Of a stretch of DNA of 64,000 bases, positions 1-9,929 are shown piece by piece. This DNA comes from Mycobacterium florentinum (GTDB taxonomy: Bacteria > Actinomycetota > Actinomycetes > Mycobacteriales > Mycobacteriaceae), in NCBI RefSeq assembly GCF_010730355.1, contig NZ_AP022576.1, positions 3,658,001-3,722,000 of the forward strand, written 5' to 3'. The notes beneath the pieces were generated by a model that searched no databases, had not been told where the DNA came from, and saw only the letters and a list, made by a program, of their open reading frames with translations. Position numbers and translations under genes: made by a program. The number at the start of each line of letters is the position of its first letter. The stretch's first letter is position 1.

Positions 1-248
1 GTCAGCGCACGGGCCTGCGCCCGGTCGCGGTGAGCGCCGGCGATGACGCCCGCGGCCGCGGCGTCCGTGCGGGCCGCCGCGCGCAGCAGTTGGTGGCTGC
101 GGCTCACTGCGGACCGGTAATTATCTTGTTCCACAATGCTATTCAGCGTCAGGGTCGGCACGACAGGTGCATCCAGCGGCGGCGGCCGAGTAGCCCCGGC
201 GAACAACTGATGCGCGCGGCTCAACGCCTCGATATCGCTTTCGGTCAT
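1..248 (-). CDS. 5' part of a gene following the HTH regulator (Rv0024-like position)
   Basis: An open frame begins at an ATG (248-246) and runs off the window edge without a stop, giving 82 codons. It begins MTESDIEALSRAHQLFAG and continues as an Ala/Arg-rich helical stretch. The ATG overlaps the stop of the upstream regulator by 4 bp, so the two are probably co-transcribed and translationally coupled. In M. tuberculosis the gene after Rv0023 is Rv0024, an NlpC/P60-type peptidoglycan hydrolase; identity here is inferred only from that order, since the catalytic part would lie outside the window. No signal peptide is visible in the part seen. Confidence 0.6.
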   Translation of the reverse strand, partial: MTESDIEALSRAHQLFAGATRPPPLDAPVVPTLTLNSIVEQDNYRSAVSRSHQLLRAAARTDAAAAGVIAGAHRDRAQARAL

Positions 249-1033
249 CGGTCCCCCTCGCCGTCACCCTGGTCGGTGCCGTCTTGACGCGCCGACCCCA
301 CCGCGTCGGTGAACGCGCGAACGCGGGGGAGTACCCCGGCCGGGATCACCCCGCGATTGCGGATGTCCCACATCTCGTCACTGCTCACCCCGAGCAGCGC
401 GGCGATGATCGCGTCCGGCAGTGACGACTGCGCGCAGGCCCGGTCGAACCGCGCGCTCAAACTGGTCGGCATCCGCTTCAGCAGCGCGCTGCGCGTTTCC
501 TCGAGGGCTTGCAGATGCTCCATCAGCCGGTCGGTGGAGTCCGCGCCGGCGTTCACGGCCACCCGCCATGAGCTGGCGGCGAGCATCTCGGCCTTCACGC
601 ACTGCGCGATCACAGAGAGAATATACGTCTCATATTCGTTTGATGTCGTCGCCGGCAGTCGATCGATGACGGATTTGAGCGCATCGAGCTGGGCTTCGGC
701 ATAGCCTTCCAGCACTTCGGTGTCGCTGTGGCGGTCGACAACCACCGCTCCGGCCCGCGGCTGAGACATGGTTTCGGGGTGCTGCGCGGCGATCAATCGG
801 GCCAGCTCGGCATCCGGATCGGCGGCCACCAACAATCGCGAATACGTGCCGGGCGGCAGGCCCAGGCCGTTTTCAACCTTCTGAACTGTGCTTTTGTGGG
901 CCTTGCGGGCGCCGCGCTCCAGATAGCTCAATCCCATGATGCTGACGCCGGTCGCGGCAGCAAGCTCCGCTAGGGACCAGTCGCGCGACTCGCGCAGCGC
1001 CCGGATAGCCGCACCTGCCGATTCACGGCTCAC
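245..1033 (-). CDS. XRE-type HTH transcriptional regulator (Rv0023-like)
   Basis: A 262-residue cytoplasmic protein. Residues about 8-60 form a helix-turn-helix of the Cro/CI (XRE) type: LRESRDWSLAELAAATGVS followed by a recognition helix with SYLERGARK. The remaining 200 residues are a helical domain of unknown role that in the M. tuberculosis relative Rv0023 (about 256 aa) is strongly conserved. It is divergent from whiB5 across a 144-bp gap, the same arrangement as Rv0022c/Rv0023. That gap carries a long imperfect direct repeat which could be its operator. It overlaps the next gene by 4 bp. DNA binding is well supported by the HTH; the regulated targets are not evident from sequence. Confidence 0.85.
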   Translation of the reverse strand: MSRESAGAAIRALRESRDWSLAELAAATGVSIMGLSYLERGARKAHKSTVQKVENGLGLPPGTYSRLLVAADPDAELARLIAAQHPETMSQPRAGAVVVDRHSDTEVLEGYAEAQLDALKSVIDRLPATTSNEYETYILSVIAQCVKAEMLAASSWRVAVNAGADSTDRLMEHLQALEETRSALLKRMPTSLSARFDRACAQSSLPDAIIAALLGVSSDEMWDIRNRGVIPAGVLPRVRAFTDAVGSARQDGTDQGDGEGDR

Positions 1034-1086
1034 CCGCTGGCTCCGGCCATAAGCCGGATGTTACACAGCCGGACCGCTATCGCTAT

Positions 1087-1156
1087 GTATATACGTTTTT
1101 ATCACGTTTCTCTTGCGCGGACCTCGCAGTTGTGTATACGCTTTTGTCTACGTTTC
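1087..1156. promoter_or_regulatory. Paired 24-25 bp direct repeats between HTH gene and whiB5
   Basis: Two near-identical elements lie at 1087-1110 and 1132-1156, reading GTRTATACGYTTTTRTC then ACGTTTC (one extra T in the second copy). Their starts are 45 bp apart, roughly four helical turns, and each contains a TATAC core. They sit in the divergent promoter region, the second ending 21 bp before whiB5. This is the layout of paired operators read by one regulator acting on both genes. The repeat is directly visible; the function is inferred. Confidence 0.6.
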
Positions 1157-1177
1157 ATTCCGAGCAAGGAGACTGAT

Positions 1178-1594
1178 ATGGGCCACCCCTGCGCAACCGA
1201 CCCGGAACTGTGGTTCGGCTACCCCGATGACGACAGTGGTGACGGCGCGGCCAAGGCGCGTGCCTATGAGCGGTCGGCCACCGAGGCGCGGATCCAGTGC
1301 CTGCGTCGCTGCCCGTTGGCACAGCAACGGCGGTGCGCTCAGTACGCCATCGCGCATCGGGAGGAGTACGGCGTGTGGGCCGGCGTCAAACTTCCCGGAG
1401 GCCAGTACCGAAAGCGCGACCAGCTGGCTGACGCCCACGACATCCTGCGGCGCATTGCCGACGGCGAGATCAACTCCCGTCAGCTGCCCGAGAACGCGGC
1501 GTTGCTGGCACGCAGCCAGCACCAGAGCATCCCGATGCCCGCCGTGGTGCTGCACCTCCCGATCGCACAGGTGGGTCCGCGTTCAGCCGCCTGA
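1178..1594 (+). CDS. whiB5: WhiB5-like iron-sulfur transcription factor
   Basis: 138 residues, against 139 for M. tuberculosis WhiB5. Four cysteines that would ligate a 4Fe-4S cluster are at C5, C41, C45 and C53, giving the C-X3-C spacing, followed by the WhiB turn GVWAGV at residues 65-70 and a basic C-terminal half that binds DNA in the family. WhiB proteins act with sigma factor and respond to redox or nitric oxide through the cluster. I chose the ATG at 1178 because AAGGAG lies at 1166-1171; an upstream in-frame extension from 1058 has no such site and would run through the promoter repeats. It is divergent from the HTH regulator. Confidence 0.92.
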   Translation: MGHPCATDPELWFGYPDDDSGDGAAKARAYERSATEARIQCLRRCPLAQQRRCAQYAIAHREEYGVWAGVKLPGGQYRKRDQLADAHDILRRIADGEINSRQLPENAALLARSQHQSIPMPAVVLHLPIAQVGPRSAA

Positions 1595-1768
1595 CCCGTG
1601 CGCCGCGCCTCGTGAACGTTTGTCAACCCAAACGACGAAGTATTCGACCGCGCCGGAACATCCGGCCGTCGACCCCGCGGTGGCCATGCAGGTACTGCGG
1701 CCGCCGGGCGGGTAAACCGTCGGCCCCGGGTACGGTCGCCGTATCACGCCCGCAACGAAGGGTGCACG

Positions 1769-2749
1769 GTGAGCAATCTCGAGACCGCGCCGGCCGAAGT
1801 CGCCTGCGGCGCTTCGCGGGTTGCGGGGACCGAGGTGCTGCACCCGCGAGAGGTACCGCTGGGTGGTCCGCGCGCCATCCGGGTGCAACGCACTCTTCCG
1901 CAACGGCAGCGCTCGTTGATCGGAGCGTGGTGCTTCATCGACCACTACGGCCCCGTCAAAGCGCGTATGGATGTTCCCCCTCATCCGCATACGGGACTAC
2001 AGACGGTCAGCTGGCTGTTCAGTGGAGAAGTGGAACACCGCGACAGCGCAGGAGTGCACGCCATCGTCCGGCCGGGTGAGTTGAATCTGATGACCGCCGG
2101 CGCAGGGATTTGTCATTCCGAGGTTTCGGTCGAGTCGGATGCCGTTTTGCACGGCGTGCAGCTGTGGGTCGCCCTGCCCGATTCCGATCGCGCTAGCGGA
2201 CGCGACTTCGCCCACCATGTGCCCGACCCCATCTCGCTTCCCGGCGCGCTGGCGCGAGTGTTCTTGGGTGAGCTCGGCGGCAGCCGGTCCCCAGTGCACA
2301 CATTCACCCCGCTGCTCGGCGCCCAGATCGATCTCGACGCGAACGCCGAGCTGCATCTCGAGGTCGATCCGGCGTTCGAGCACGGCGTGCTCTGCGATGC
2401 GGGCACCGTGGCGATGAACGGCACAGATCTGGCGATCGCCGACCTCGGCTACCAAGGCCCGGGCAGCACCGCGGTCAAGCTACGCAATGCTGGGGATCGA
2501 CCGGCGCGGGCGGTGCTGTTGGGGGGTACCCCGTTCACCGAAGAGCTGCTGATGTGGTGGAACTTCGTCGGGCGTACCCACGACGAGATCGTCGGCTATC
2601 GCCGGCAATGGGAAGACGCCGACGTGCGTTTCGGCGCCGTCGAGGGCTACCGGGGCTCAGTCACCCGACTGCCGGCCCCGCCGCTGCCGACCGCTCGGTT
2701 GCGGCCACGACCAACACCGCACGGACCGAATGGAGAGGAAACCACATGA
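1769..2749 (+). CDS. Pirin family protein
   Basis: 326 residues with the bicupin pirin fold. The N-terminal cupin has the metal-site pattern: PPHPHTGLQTVSWLFSGEVEH at about residues 70-90 (His pair in HPHTG) and later GAGICHSE (His and Glu). The C-terminal pirin domain contains LLGGTPFTEELLMWWNFVG. Pirins are non-haem iron proteins; some act as quercetinases, others as redox-sensitive transcription co-regulators, and sequence alone does not tell which. The start is a GTG followed by SNLETAPAE. It overlaps the next gene by 4 bp (ATGA), so the two form one transcriptional unit. It is not at this place in M. tuberculosis, so this is accessory content. Confidence 0.9.
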   Translation: MSNLETAPAEVACGASRVAGTEVLHPREVPLGGPRAIRVQRTLPQRQRSLIGAWCFIDHYGPVKARMDVPPHPHTGLQTVSWLFSGEVEHRDSAGVHAIVRPGELNLMTAGAGICHSEVSVESDAVLHGVQLWVALPDSDRASGRDFAHHVPDPISLPGALARVFLGELGGSRSPVHTFTPLLGAQIDLDANAELHLEVDPAFEHGVLCDAGTVAMNGTDLAIADLGYQGPGSTAVKLRNAGDRPARAVLLGGTPFTEELLMWWNFVGRTHDEIVGYRRQWEDADVRFGAVEGYRGSVTRLPAPPLPTARLRPRPTPHGPNGEETT

Positions 2750-3087
2750 CAACCGATAAGACCGGCGCAGAAACCACGGTCGCCGAGGGGCATCAGACGT
2801 ACACCATCGCCGTCGAGGGCAAGACCGTCGGCCACGCCGACTTCGCCGACCGGGGCGATCAGCGGGTTTTCTACCACACCGTCGTCGATCCCGAATTCGG
2901 CGGACGAGGCCTGGCGACCATCCTCCTCGAGGAGGCGCTGAACAAAGCGCGGGAATCCGGCAAACGGATCGTGCCGGTGTGCTCGATGGTCGAAACGGTG
3001 CTCAAGAAGCATCCCGAATTCAACGAGCACACCGACCCCGTCACCGCCGAGGTCAGGGGCTGGGCGCTGACCCGGCCGAGCAGCTGA
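2746..3087 (+). CDS. GNAT-type N-acetyltransferase, small YjdJ-like class
   Basis: 113 residues. The acetyl-CoA-binding motif A is clear in VVDPEFGGRGLATILLEEAL (residues about 45-64), followed by a C-terminal segment with VPVCSMVETVLKKHPEF that is typical of the compact YjdJ/GTL3-like GNAT proteins. The substrate is unknown. The ATG at 2746 overlaps the pirin stop and is preceded by GAGAGGAAA, so it is favoured over a longer in-frame extension that would overlap pirin by nearly 200 bp. Coupling to pirin suggests a shared role, perhaps stress or metabolite detoxification, but that is conjecture. Confidence 0.88.
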   Translation: MTTDKTGAETTVAEGHQTYTIAVEGKTVGHADFADRGDQRVFYHTVVDPEFGGRGLATILLEEALNKARESGKRIVPVCSMVETVLKKHPEFNEHTDPVTAEVRGWALTRPSS

Positions 3088-3426
3088 GGCAGGTCCTCGC
3101 GGCACGAAGGCTTTACTGCGACAACTGGTCCGCGTCGGCCGGCGTCATCGGCAGCTAAACGTTGCTTGGGCCTGGCGGCTTGCGCATTCACCGGGTATCG
3201 CCTAATCACATGACATACCGTGTTCTAGCAGGATTGCTGGGCAAAACGGGCATCCCGATACGCGGCATCGGGGCCGCATACCGGAGCCCTGGGGCCTCCC
3301 AGCTAATTCAGAGGTCTCCGTGAGCAAAATGGTTGACGCAGGCGGTCAGCCCCGACGATGGCATCGTGTTGGTTTGCCGTTCACCGCAGCCACCGGCGCT
3401 GGGCCTGTTCGATCGGGAGGGAAAAC
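3088..3426. other. 339-bp intergenic region before the PPE gene
   Basis: No gene is convincing here. A frame entering from 3320 reads through into the PPE region out of frame and resembles nothing. There is no PE gene or PE remnant, although many PPE genes have one upstream. A purine-rich GGAGGG at 3416-3421 is the ribosome site for the PPE GTG start. I see no clear promoter or terminator. Confidence 0.5.
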
Positions 3427-4794
3427 GTGGATTACGCACTTCTGCCACCGGAGGTCAACTCCGCGCGCATCTATGCCGGGCCTGGCTCCGGACCGATGCT
3501 GGCAGCTGCGTCCGCGTGGGACACGCTTGCTGCCGAGCTGCATTCGACAGCAAGCTCGTATCAGGCAGCAGTCACCGAGCTGACTTCCGGACCTTGGCTG
3601 GGCCCGGCGGCGGCGACCATGGCCGCGGCCGCCGCCCCGTATGTGGCCTGGATGCGTGCCGCGGCCGAGCGGGCCGAGCAGACGGGCAGACGGGCCATCG
3701 CGGCGGCCGCCGCCTACGAAGCCGCCTTCGCGGAGACCGTGCCGCCCCCGGTGGTCGCGGCCAACCGCAGCCTGCTGGCCGCGCTGGTCGCCACGAACCT
3801 CCTCGGGCAGAACACCACGGCCATCGCCACCACCGAAGCGCAATACGGCGAGATGTGGGCCCAGGACACCGGGGCAATGCAGAGTTACGCGAGCACCTCG
3901 GCGTCGGCCACCACACTGGCCCCCTTCGATTCGCCCTCACCGAGCACCCGCACGGACGGGCCCGCGGACCAAGCCGCCGCGGTCGCCCAGGCCACCGGCA
4001 GCACCGCGGGCGACGCGCAGCGCGGCGTCTCGTCGGCTCAGCAGGCCTTCTCCGCGGTTCCCAACGCGCTGATCAACCTGGCGAGCCCACAAGACGCCTT
4101 CGGATTCGGGGGCCGGGACCTACTGGGCCTGCTGGCGGACCTGAGTGCGGTTTTTCTCGATCCGGAAATCGGGGCGGCGGGCTTTGCGGCCGACACCTCA
4201 CTGGGCACCACGGCCCTTCCCTACGACGTCGGCGGGTATTGGACCGGTGTGCACACCGACGACATCGTCAGCGGCTGGGCGGGCGTGCAACCGTGGCCGG
4301 GCAACGCACCGGCGCCGCCGACGAGTTTTCCGATCATCAACGAACCCGCCTCGACAGTCTCCGGGCAGTTCCGCCACGCCCCATCGGTCGGGCGGTTGTC
4401 GGTGCCGCCGGCATGGGTGTCCGCCGCCCCCGAGCTGCGTGCGATGGCGACGGCGCTGCCGGCCGCGACCGTCGGCGCCGCCGCGCAAGCCACCGGCTCC
4501 AGCGCGGGCAGCCTGTTCAGCCAGATGGCCCTGGCGAGCATGGCCGGGCGCGCAATGGCCGGAACCACCGGCGGAGGTGGCGCAAGATTCCAGGAGCGCA
4601 TCGGGATGGCCGCGCCCAAGGCAAAGGACGCGCCGCCGGCCGAGCCGGTCGACGTGCCACCGACACCAATGGGCGGCCCGATCACCAGCATCGCCGCCGA
4701 GCTACGCGAGCTCGCCTCGCTGCGGGACGCGGGGATTCTCACTCAAGACGAATTCGTCGAGCAGAAACAGCGGCTGCTGCCGCGTGATCCCTAA
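3427..4794 (+). CDS. PPE family protein (SVP subgroup) with a C-terminal SHOCT-like domain
   Basis: 455 residues from a GTG start with GGAGGG 6 bp upstream. The N-terminal PPE domain (about residues 1-175) begins with [19 protein letters not shown] at residues 7-9 and W-L-G at 57-59, the helical hairpin bound by PE partners and EspG chaperones. The SVP-subgroup signature is present as [10 protein letters not shown] near residue 325. The last 35 residues, [19 protein letters not shown] onward to KQRLLPRD, match a SHOCT domain (short C-terminal domain), an unusual ending for a PPE. It would be exported by an ESX system, most often ESX-5 for this subgroup. No PE gene is adjacent. It converges on the SCO6745-like gene with a 7-bp gap. 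Confidence 0.9.
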   Translation: MDYALLPPEVNSARIYAGPGSGPMLAAASAWDTLAAELHSTASSYQAAVTELTSGPWLGPAAATMAAAAAPYVAWMRAAAERAEQTGRRAIAAAAAYEAAFAETVPPPVVAANRSLLAALVATNLLGQNTTAIATTEAQYGEMWAQDTGAMQSYASTSASATTLAPFDSPSPSTRTDGPADQAAAVAQATGSTAGDAQRGVSSAQQAFSAVPNALINLASPQDAFGFGGRDLLGLLADLSAVFLDPEIGAAGFAADTSLGTTALPYDVGGYWTGVHTDDIVSGWAGVQPWPGNAPAPPTSFPIINEPASTVSGQFRHAPSVGRLSVPPAWVSAAPELRAMATALPAATVGAAAQATGSSAGSLFSQMALASMAGRAMAGTTGGGGARFQERIGMAAPKAKDAPPAEPVDVPPTPMGGPITSIAAELRELASLRDAGILTQDEFVEQKQRLLPRDP

Positions 4795-4801
4795 AGTCTG
4801 G

Positions 4802-5689
4802 CTAGGCCAAGTGAGCGCTGGCGTCGTGTAATTCCGTGCGGCGCAATGCCATTGGAGTGACGGCTAGCACGTCGCCGCCCTCGACCACCGCCCGCGTAAT
4901 CGGCGTGAGCGCTTGGAACAGCGCCTCCACCTCGTCGTCGCTCAGTGCGTCGAGCGCCGACAGCCCGAGCGCGTCGGTGCTCGATTCGACGTGGTCCTTG
5001 AGTTCGGCGCCCGCCGCGGTGAGCGAGCCGTCGTCGTAAAGCAGGCCGCGCTCGGCCAGCCGTTGTTCGCGGTGACGCCATTCGCTGTCGTCGTAGTCGC
5101 GGGTGCGGGCGATGTAATCGCGCGGGACGCGGTCCGCCGCGGCGTGCAACACGTTGCACTCCCGGCCCGAGATGCCGGCGGCGGTCAAAACCGCCACATG
5201 GCCGTCGCCGCGGTGCTCGCGTAGCAGCGTGGTGGCATGCCACAGCGCGGCCAGCGGACTGTCCGGCCACGGCAGCGCGCGGTTGGCGGCGAACAAGGGT
5301 CGCCCGTCTACGCCCGCATGACGTGCTGCCTTTCCTGCCAATTCTGCTGCGGTACTGACGTTTTCGTCTTCTTTCAGGCCGTAGCGGCGCAGCGCCGCGA
5401 CCGCTGACTCCTGCCGAGCGCGCAACGCGGCTTCCGGACCGGCGATCTGCCATGCCGCCGGCAAGGCCTTGGCGACACGTTGGGGGGCGAAGTTGTGAAA
5501 GATCGCGGTCACCAGTTCCGGCGACGCCATGCCCAGCGGGGCGGACCGGGCCGCGAAGTAGCCCATCCAGAATCCTCGGTACCCCAACTCGTCGAGGGCC
5601 TCCCGCGCCTCCGGCGCGAAATATGTCACCGCGTGCACGGGCTCGAATCGATCGTAGAAGCGTCGCGCCAGCTCCGATTTTCTGCGCAC
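4802..5689 (-). CDS. SCO6745 family protein, function unknown
   Basis: About 295 residues of a soluble helical protein. Recognisable family features are FYDRFEPVHAVTYFAPEA near the N-terminus and GYRGFWMGYFAARSAPLG at about residues 32-49, followed by HNFAPQRVAKALPAAW. These actinobacterial proteins have no established activity. The start is uncertain: the frame is open upstream through the tRNA-Leu gene, so a start before that is impossible, and the GTG at 5689 (MRRKSELARRFYDRF) is the first sensible one. It is not part of the equivalent M. tuberculosis segment, where Rv0021c lies instead. Confidence 0.8.
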   Translation of the reverse strand: MRRKSELARRFYDRFEPVHAVTYFAPEAREALDELGYRGFWMGYFAARSAPLGMASPELVTAIFHNFAPQRVAKALPAAWQIAGPEAALRARQESAVAALRRYGLKEDENVSTAAELAGKAARHAGVDGRPLFAANRALPWPDSPLAALWHATTLLREHRGDGHVAVLTAAGISGRECNVLHAAADRVPRDYIARTRDYDDSEWRHREQRLAERGLLYDDGSLTAAGAELKDHVESSTDALGLSALDALSDDEVEALFQALTPITRAVVEGGDVLAVTPMALRRTELHDASAHLA

Positions 5690-5779
5690 GCCTGCAGTTA
5701 ACCACTGCCGCTGTGCCTGACCGATCCCGATTCGACGGAATCGACCTGTGTCACCGGCCGAGCATCGCCGGCCGCCACC

Positions 5780-5807
5780 GACAGAAAACCCCGGCCAATG
5801 GCCGGGG
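5780..5807 (-). terminator. Intrinsic terminator after tRNA-Leu
   Basis: A perfect 8-bp stem, CCCCGGCC at 5789-5796 and GGCCGGGG at 5800-5807 with loop AAT, is followed on the minus strand by TTTTCTGT. It begins 9 bp past the tRNA 3' end, so it should end the tRNA-Leu transcript. This is the one textbook rho-independent terminator I found in the window. Confidence 0.8.
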
Positions 5808-5815
5808 CGATGCTG

Positions 5816-5901
5816 TGGTGGGCGAAGGGGGACTTGAACCCCCACGTCCCGAAGGACACTGGCACCTGAAGCCAGCGCGTCTGCCATTCCGCCACTCGCC
5901 C
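5816..5901 (-). tRNA. leuT: tRNA-Leu (CAG)
   Basis: An 86-nt gene with the long variable arm of a class II tRNA. The minus strand begins GGGCGAGTGGCGGAATGG; the anticodon loop TTCAGGT gives anticodon CAG; the T arm reads GTTCAAGTC; and the acceptor closes as CGCCC with the 3' CCA encoded in DNA. It lies upstream of fhaA, the same place as leuT in M. tuberculosis. An intrinsic terminator follows. Confidence 0.96.
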
Positions 5902-6156
5902 GGGGAAAACAACCGATGGACCATATCACTGTAGTGGCCGTTCGCCATAACCGCGCCCGTGGCCGGCCCAGCCCGTTCTGCACCCGGCTGCCAAGCCTCG
6001 GAATCGGTTTGACCAGCATGGATGCGATTCTCAGAGTTCTCACGGTGACGCAGCCTCGCCGTATCCCGATACCATGCATGAGTGATGCGACACGCGGGCA
6101 AGTCGTTTGCCTTGCGCCGGCGATTTACCGCGACAAGTGCGGGCGAGCGCTGAGGC

Positions 6157-7842
6157 ATGGGTAGCCAAAGGGGGCTGGCTGCCCGGATCGAGCGCAAGCT
6201 CGAGTCGACCGTCGGCGATGCATTTGCCCGAATGTTCGGGGGATCGATTGTCCCCCAAGAGGTTGAGGCGTTACTGCGCCGTGAAGCCGAGGACGGCCTG
6301 CAGCCGCTTGGCGGAAACCACCTTTTGGCGCCCAACGAATACGTCATTACCCTCGGTGTGCACGACTTCGAGAAGGTGGGCGCCGATCCGGATCTGACGT
6401 CGAGTGGTTTCGGTAGATACCTGGCCGACTACATCCATGAACAGGGGTGGGAAACGTATGGTGATGTCGTCGTTCGGTTCGAGCAGCTGCCGAACCTGCA
6501 TACCGGACAGTTTCGCGCCCGCGGCGCTGTCAACCCCGATGTCGAGCCCCGCCCGAAGGTCAATGAACCCGCCCCGCCACAATCAAATCAGGCGTTCAGC
6601 GCAGAACCAGGAGTAGCACCAATGACTGACAACTCGAGCTACCGCGGTCAGGGGCAGGGGCGTCCCGGCGACGAGTATTACGACGAGCGTTACGGACGTC
6701 CGCAGGACGACCCACGTGCCGGCCAGGAGCCGCAAGGCGGACCCGACCCTCGCGCGGGGTACCCGCCGGAGCAGGGCGGCTACCCACCCCAGGGCGGATA
6801 CCAGCCGCCTCGCCCTCCCGAGCAGGGCGGCTACCAAGATCAGCGCGGCGGCTACCCCGAACAGGGCGGCTACCCGCCGCAGGGTGGCTACCCCGAACAG
6901 GGCGGCTACCCGCCGCAGGGTGGCTACCCGGGCCAGGGCGGCTACCAAGATCAGGGTCGCGGCTACCCCGACCAGGGTCAGGGCGGCTACCCGCCGTCAT
7001 ATGAGCAACGTCCGCCCGCCGGTGGCGGCTATGGCGGTCAGGGCTACGACCAGGGCGGCCAGGGCTACGACCAGGGCGGGCAAGGTTACGACCAGGGCTA
7101 CCGCCCGGGCGGCGGCTATGGCCAACCCGGCGGCGGGCAGCAGCCCGGCGCCGGCCAGCCGGGCTACGGCGGCGGTTACGGCGAATACGGTCGCGGGCCC
7201 GCTCGTCCCGAAGAAGGCGGCTACGCACCCCCGGCCGCGCCCGAACCGCAGCGGCCGTCCTATCCCGAGCAGGGTGGCGGATACGACCAGGGTTATCAGC
7301 AAGGCGCCCCGGGCTACGGCGGCCAGCAGGAGTATGGCGGCGGGGACTACACCCAGTACGCGGAGAACGTCCCGCCCGGCGGGTACGGCCCGGGGGCCGG
7401 TGCCGGATACCCCGAGACCGCCCACCGCGACTACGAATACGGACAGCCGGGCGAGTACGGCCAACAAGGCGGCGAGTACGGCCAACAGGCCGACTATGGC
7501 CAGCAGGCCGGCGGCGGCTACGGCGGCTACGGGCAGGGCGGTTATGGGTCCGCCGGAGCGGCGGTCACGCTGCAGCTCGACGACGGCAGCGGCCGGACGT
7601 ACCAGCTGCGCGACGGCTCCAACATCGTCGGTCGCGGACAAGACGCCCAATTCCGGTTGCCCGACACCGGTGTGTCACGGCGCCACCTGGAAATCCGCTG
7701 GGATGGACAGGTCGCGCTGCTGTCCGACCTCAACTCCACGAACGGCACGACGGTGAACAATGCGCCGGTACAGGAGTGGCAGTTGGCCGATGGCGACGTG
7801 ATCCGTTTGGGCCACTCGGAGATCATCGTTCGGATCCACTGA
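6157..7842 (+). CDS. fhaA: FhaA, FHA-domain protein of the PknA/PknB operon
   Basis: 561 residues; the M. tuberculosis protein has 527. Residues 1-120 are the conserved FhaA N-terminal domain (DUF3662), beginning MGSQRGLAARIERKLES. Residues about 200-460 are a low-complexity Gly/Tyr/Gln/Pro region made of GGYPPQ-like repeats. Residues about 468-561 are a forkhead-associated domain with the phosphothreonine-binding signature GRGQDAQFRLPDTGVSRRH and STNGT. In mycobacteria FhaA is a PknB substrate and its FHA domain binds the phosphorylated MurJ (MviN) pseudokinase, restraining peptidoglycan precursor flow; the murJ homologue is also in this window. It is first in the fhaA-to-pknB gene series. 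The extra length comes from the repeat region. Confidence 0.96.
   Translation: MGSQRGLAARIERKLESTVGDAFARMFGGSIVPQEVEALLRREAEDGLQPLGGNHLLAPNEYVITLGVHDFEKVGADPDLTSSGFGRYLADYIHEQGWETYGDVVVRFEQLPNLHTGQFRARGAVNPDVEPRPKVNEPAPPQSNQAFSAEPGVAPMTDNSSYRGQGQGRPGDEYYDERYGRPQDDPRAGQEPQGGPDPRAGYPPEQGGYPPQGGYQPPRPPEQGGYQDQRGGYPEQGGYPPQGGYPEQGGYPPQGGYPGQGGYQDQGRGYPDQGQGGYPPSYEQRPPAGGGYGGQGYDQGGQGYDQGGQGYDQGYRPGGGYGQPGGGQQPGAGQPGYGGGYGEYGRGPARPEEGGYAPPAAPEPQRPSYPEQGGGYDQGYQQGAPGYGGQQEYGGGDYTQYAENVPPGGYGPGAGAGYPETAHRDYEYGQPGEYGQQGGEYGQQADYGQQAGGGYGGYGQGGYGSAGAAVTLQLDDGSGRTYQLRDGSNIVGRGQDAQFRLPDTGVSRRHLEIRWDGQVALLSDLNSTNGTTVNNAPVQEWQLADGDVIRLGHSEIIVRIH
6763..7110 (+). repeat. In-gene GGY-rich tandem repeat tract of fhaA
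   Basis: A degenerate repeat of about 15-24 bp with the core CAGGGCGGCTACC encodes units such as EQGGYPPQGGY and QGGQGYDQ. Near-identical copies occur several times between 6770 and 6930. It is a coding low-complexity repeat, not a CRISPR array, because the units are contiguous and keep frame. It is a likely site of strain-to-strain length change. Confidence 0.75.
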
Positions 7843-7950
7843 ACGCACCGGGCACAAGCTGCCGTGCTTCGCCCCGCGTCGACCGCCCTCCAAGTATCGT
7901 GACGTTGCTTGGTTTCATGAGGTGCGGCGCCAGGACGGAAAGGACGCCAG

Positions 7951-8414
7951 ATGCAGGGACTGGTACTGCAGCTGACGCGTGCCGGATTTTTAATGCTGTT
8001 ATGGGTGTTCATCTGGTCCGTCCTCCGGATCTTGAAGACTGACATCTACGCACCGACCGGTGCGGTCATGGTGCGCCGCGGTTTGGTGTTGCGCGGCACG
8101 TTGCTGCCATCCCGCCAGCGCGGCCATGCCGCCCGCTATCTGGTGGTGACCGAAGGAGCGCTGGCAGGTGCACGCATCACGCTCAGCGGGCAGCCGGTGT
8201 TGATCGGACGTGCGGACGACTCGACGCTGGTACTGACCGATGACTACGCCTCGACGCGGCACGCCCGGCTGTCTCAGCGCGGCTCGGAATGGTACGTCGA
8301 GGATCTAGGATCGACCAACGGCACTTACCTTGACAGGGCGAAGGTGACCACTGCGGTACGAGTTCCAATCGGAGCGCCGATTCGGATCGGCAAGACGGCA
8401 ATCGAGTTGCGCCC

Positions 8415-8418
<4 letters not shown>
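7951..8418 (+). CDS. fhaB: FhaB (FipA), membrane-anchored FHA protein
   Basis: 155 residues, the same length as in M. tuberculosis. One N-terminal membrane helix (about residues 7-28, ending VFIWSVLRILK) precedes a basic linker and a C-terminal FHA domain with IGRADDSTLVLTDDYAS, RHA and STNGTY. Its FHA domain reads threonine phosphorylation by PknA/PknB; the relative FipA links FtsZ and FtsQ during oxidative stress. It is 108 bp downstream of fhaA and its stop overlaps the GTG start of pstP by 4 bp, so the two are translationally coupled. Confidence 0.96.

Positions 8419-9925
<1,507 letters not shown>

Positions 9926-9929
<4 letters not shown>

Noticed and set aside
3320..3583. Possible PE or small gene before the PPE gene
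   Set aside because: It overlaps the PPE coding region in another frame, lacks a PE signature and has no ribosome site.
6763..7110. Repeats considered as a CRISPR array
   Set aside because: Units are contiguous, in frame and degenerate, encode GGY motifs and have no spacers or cas genes nearby.
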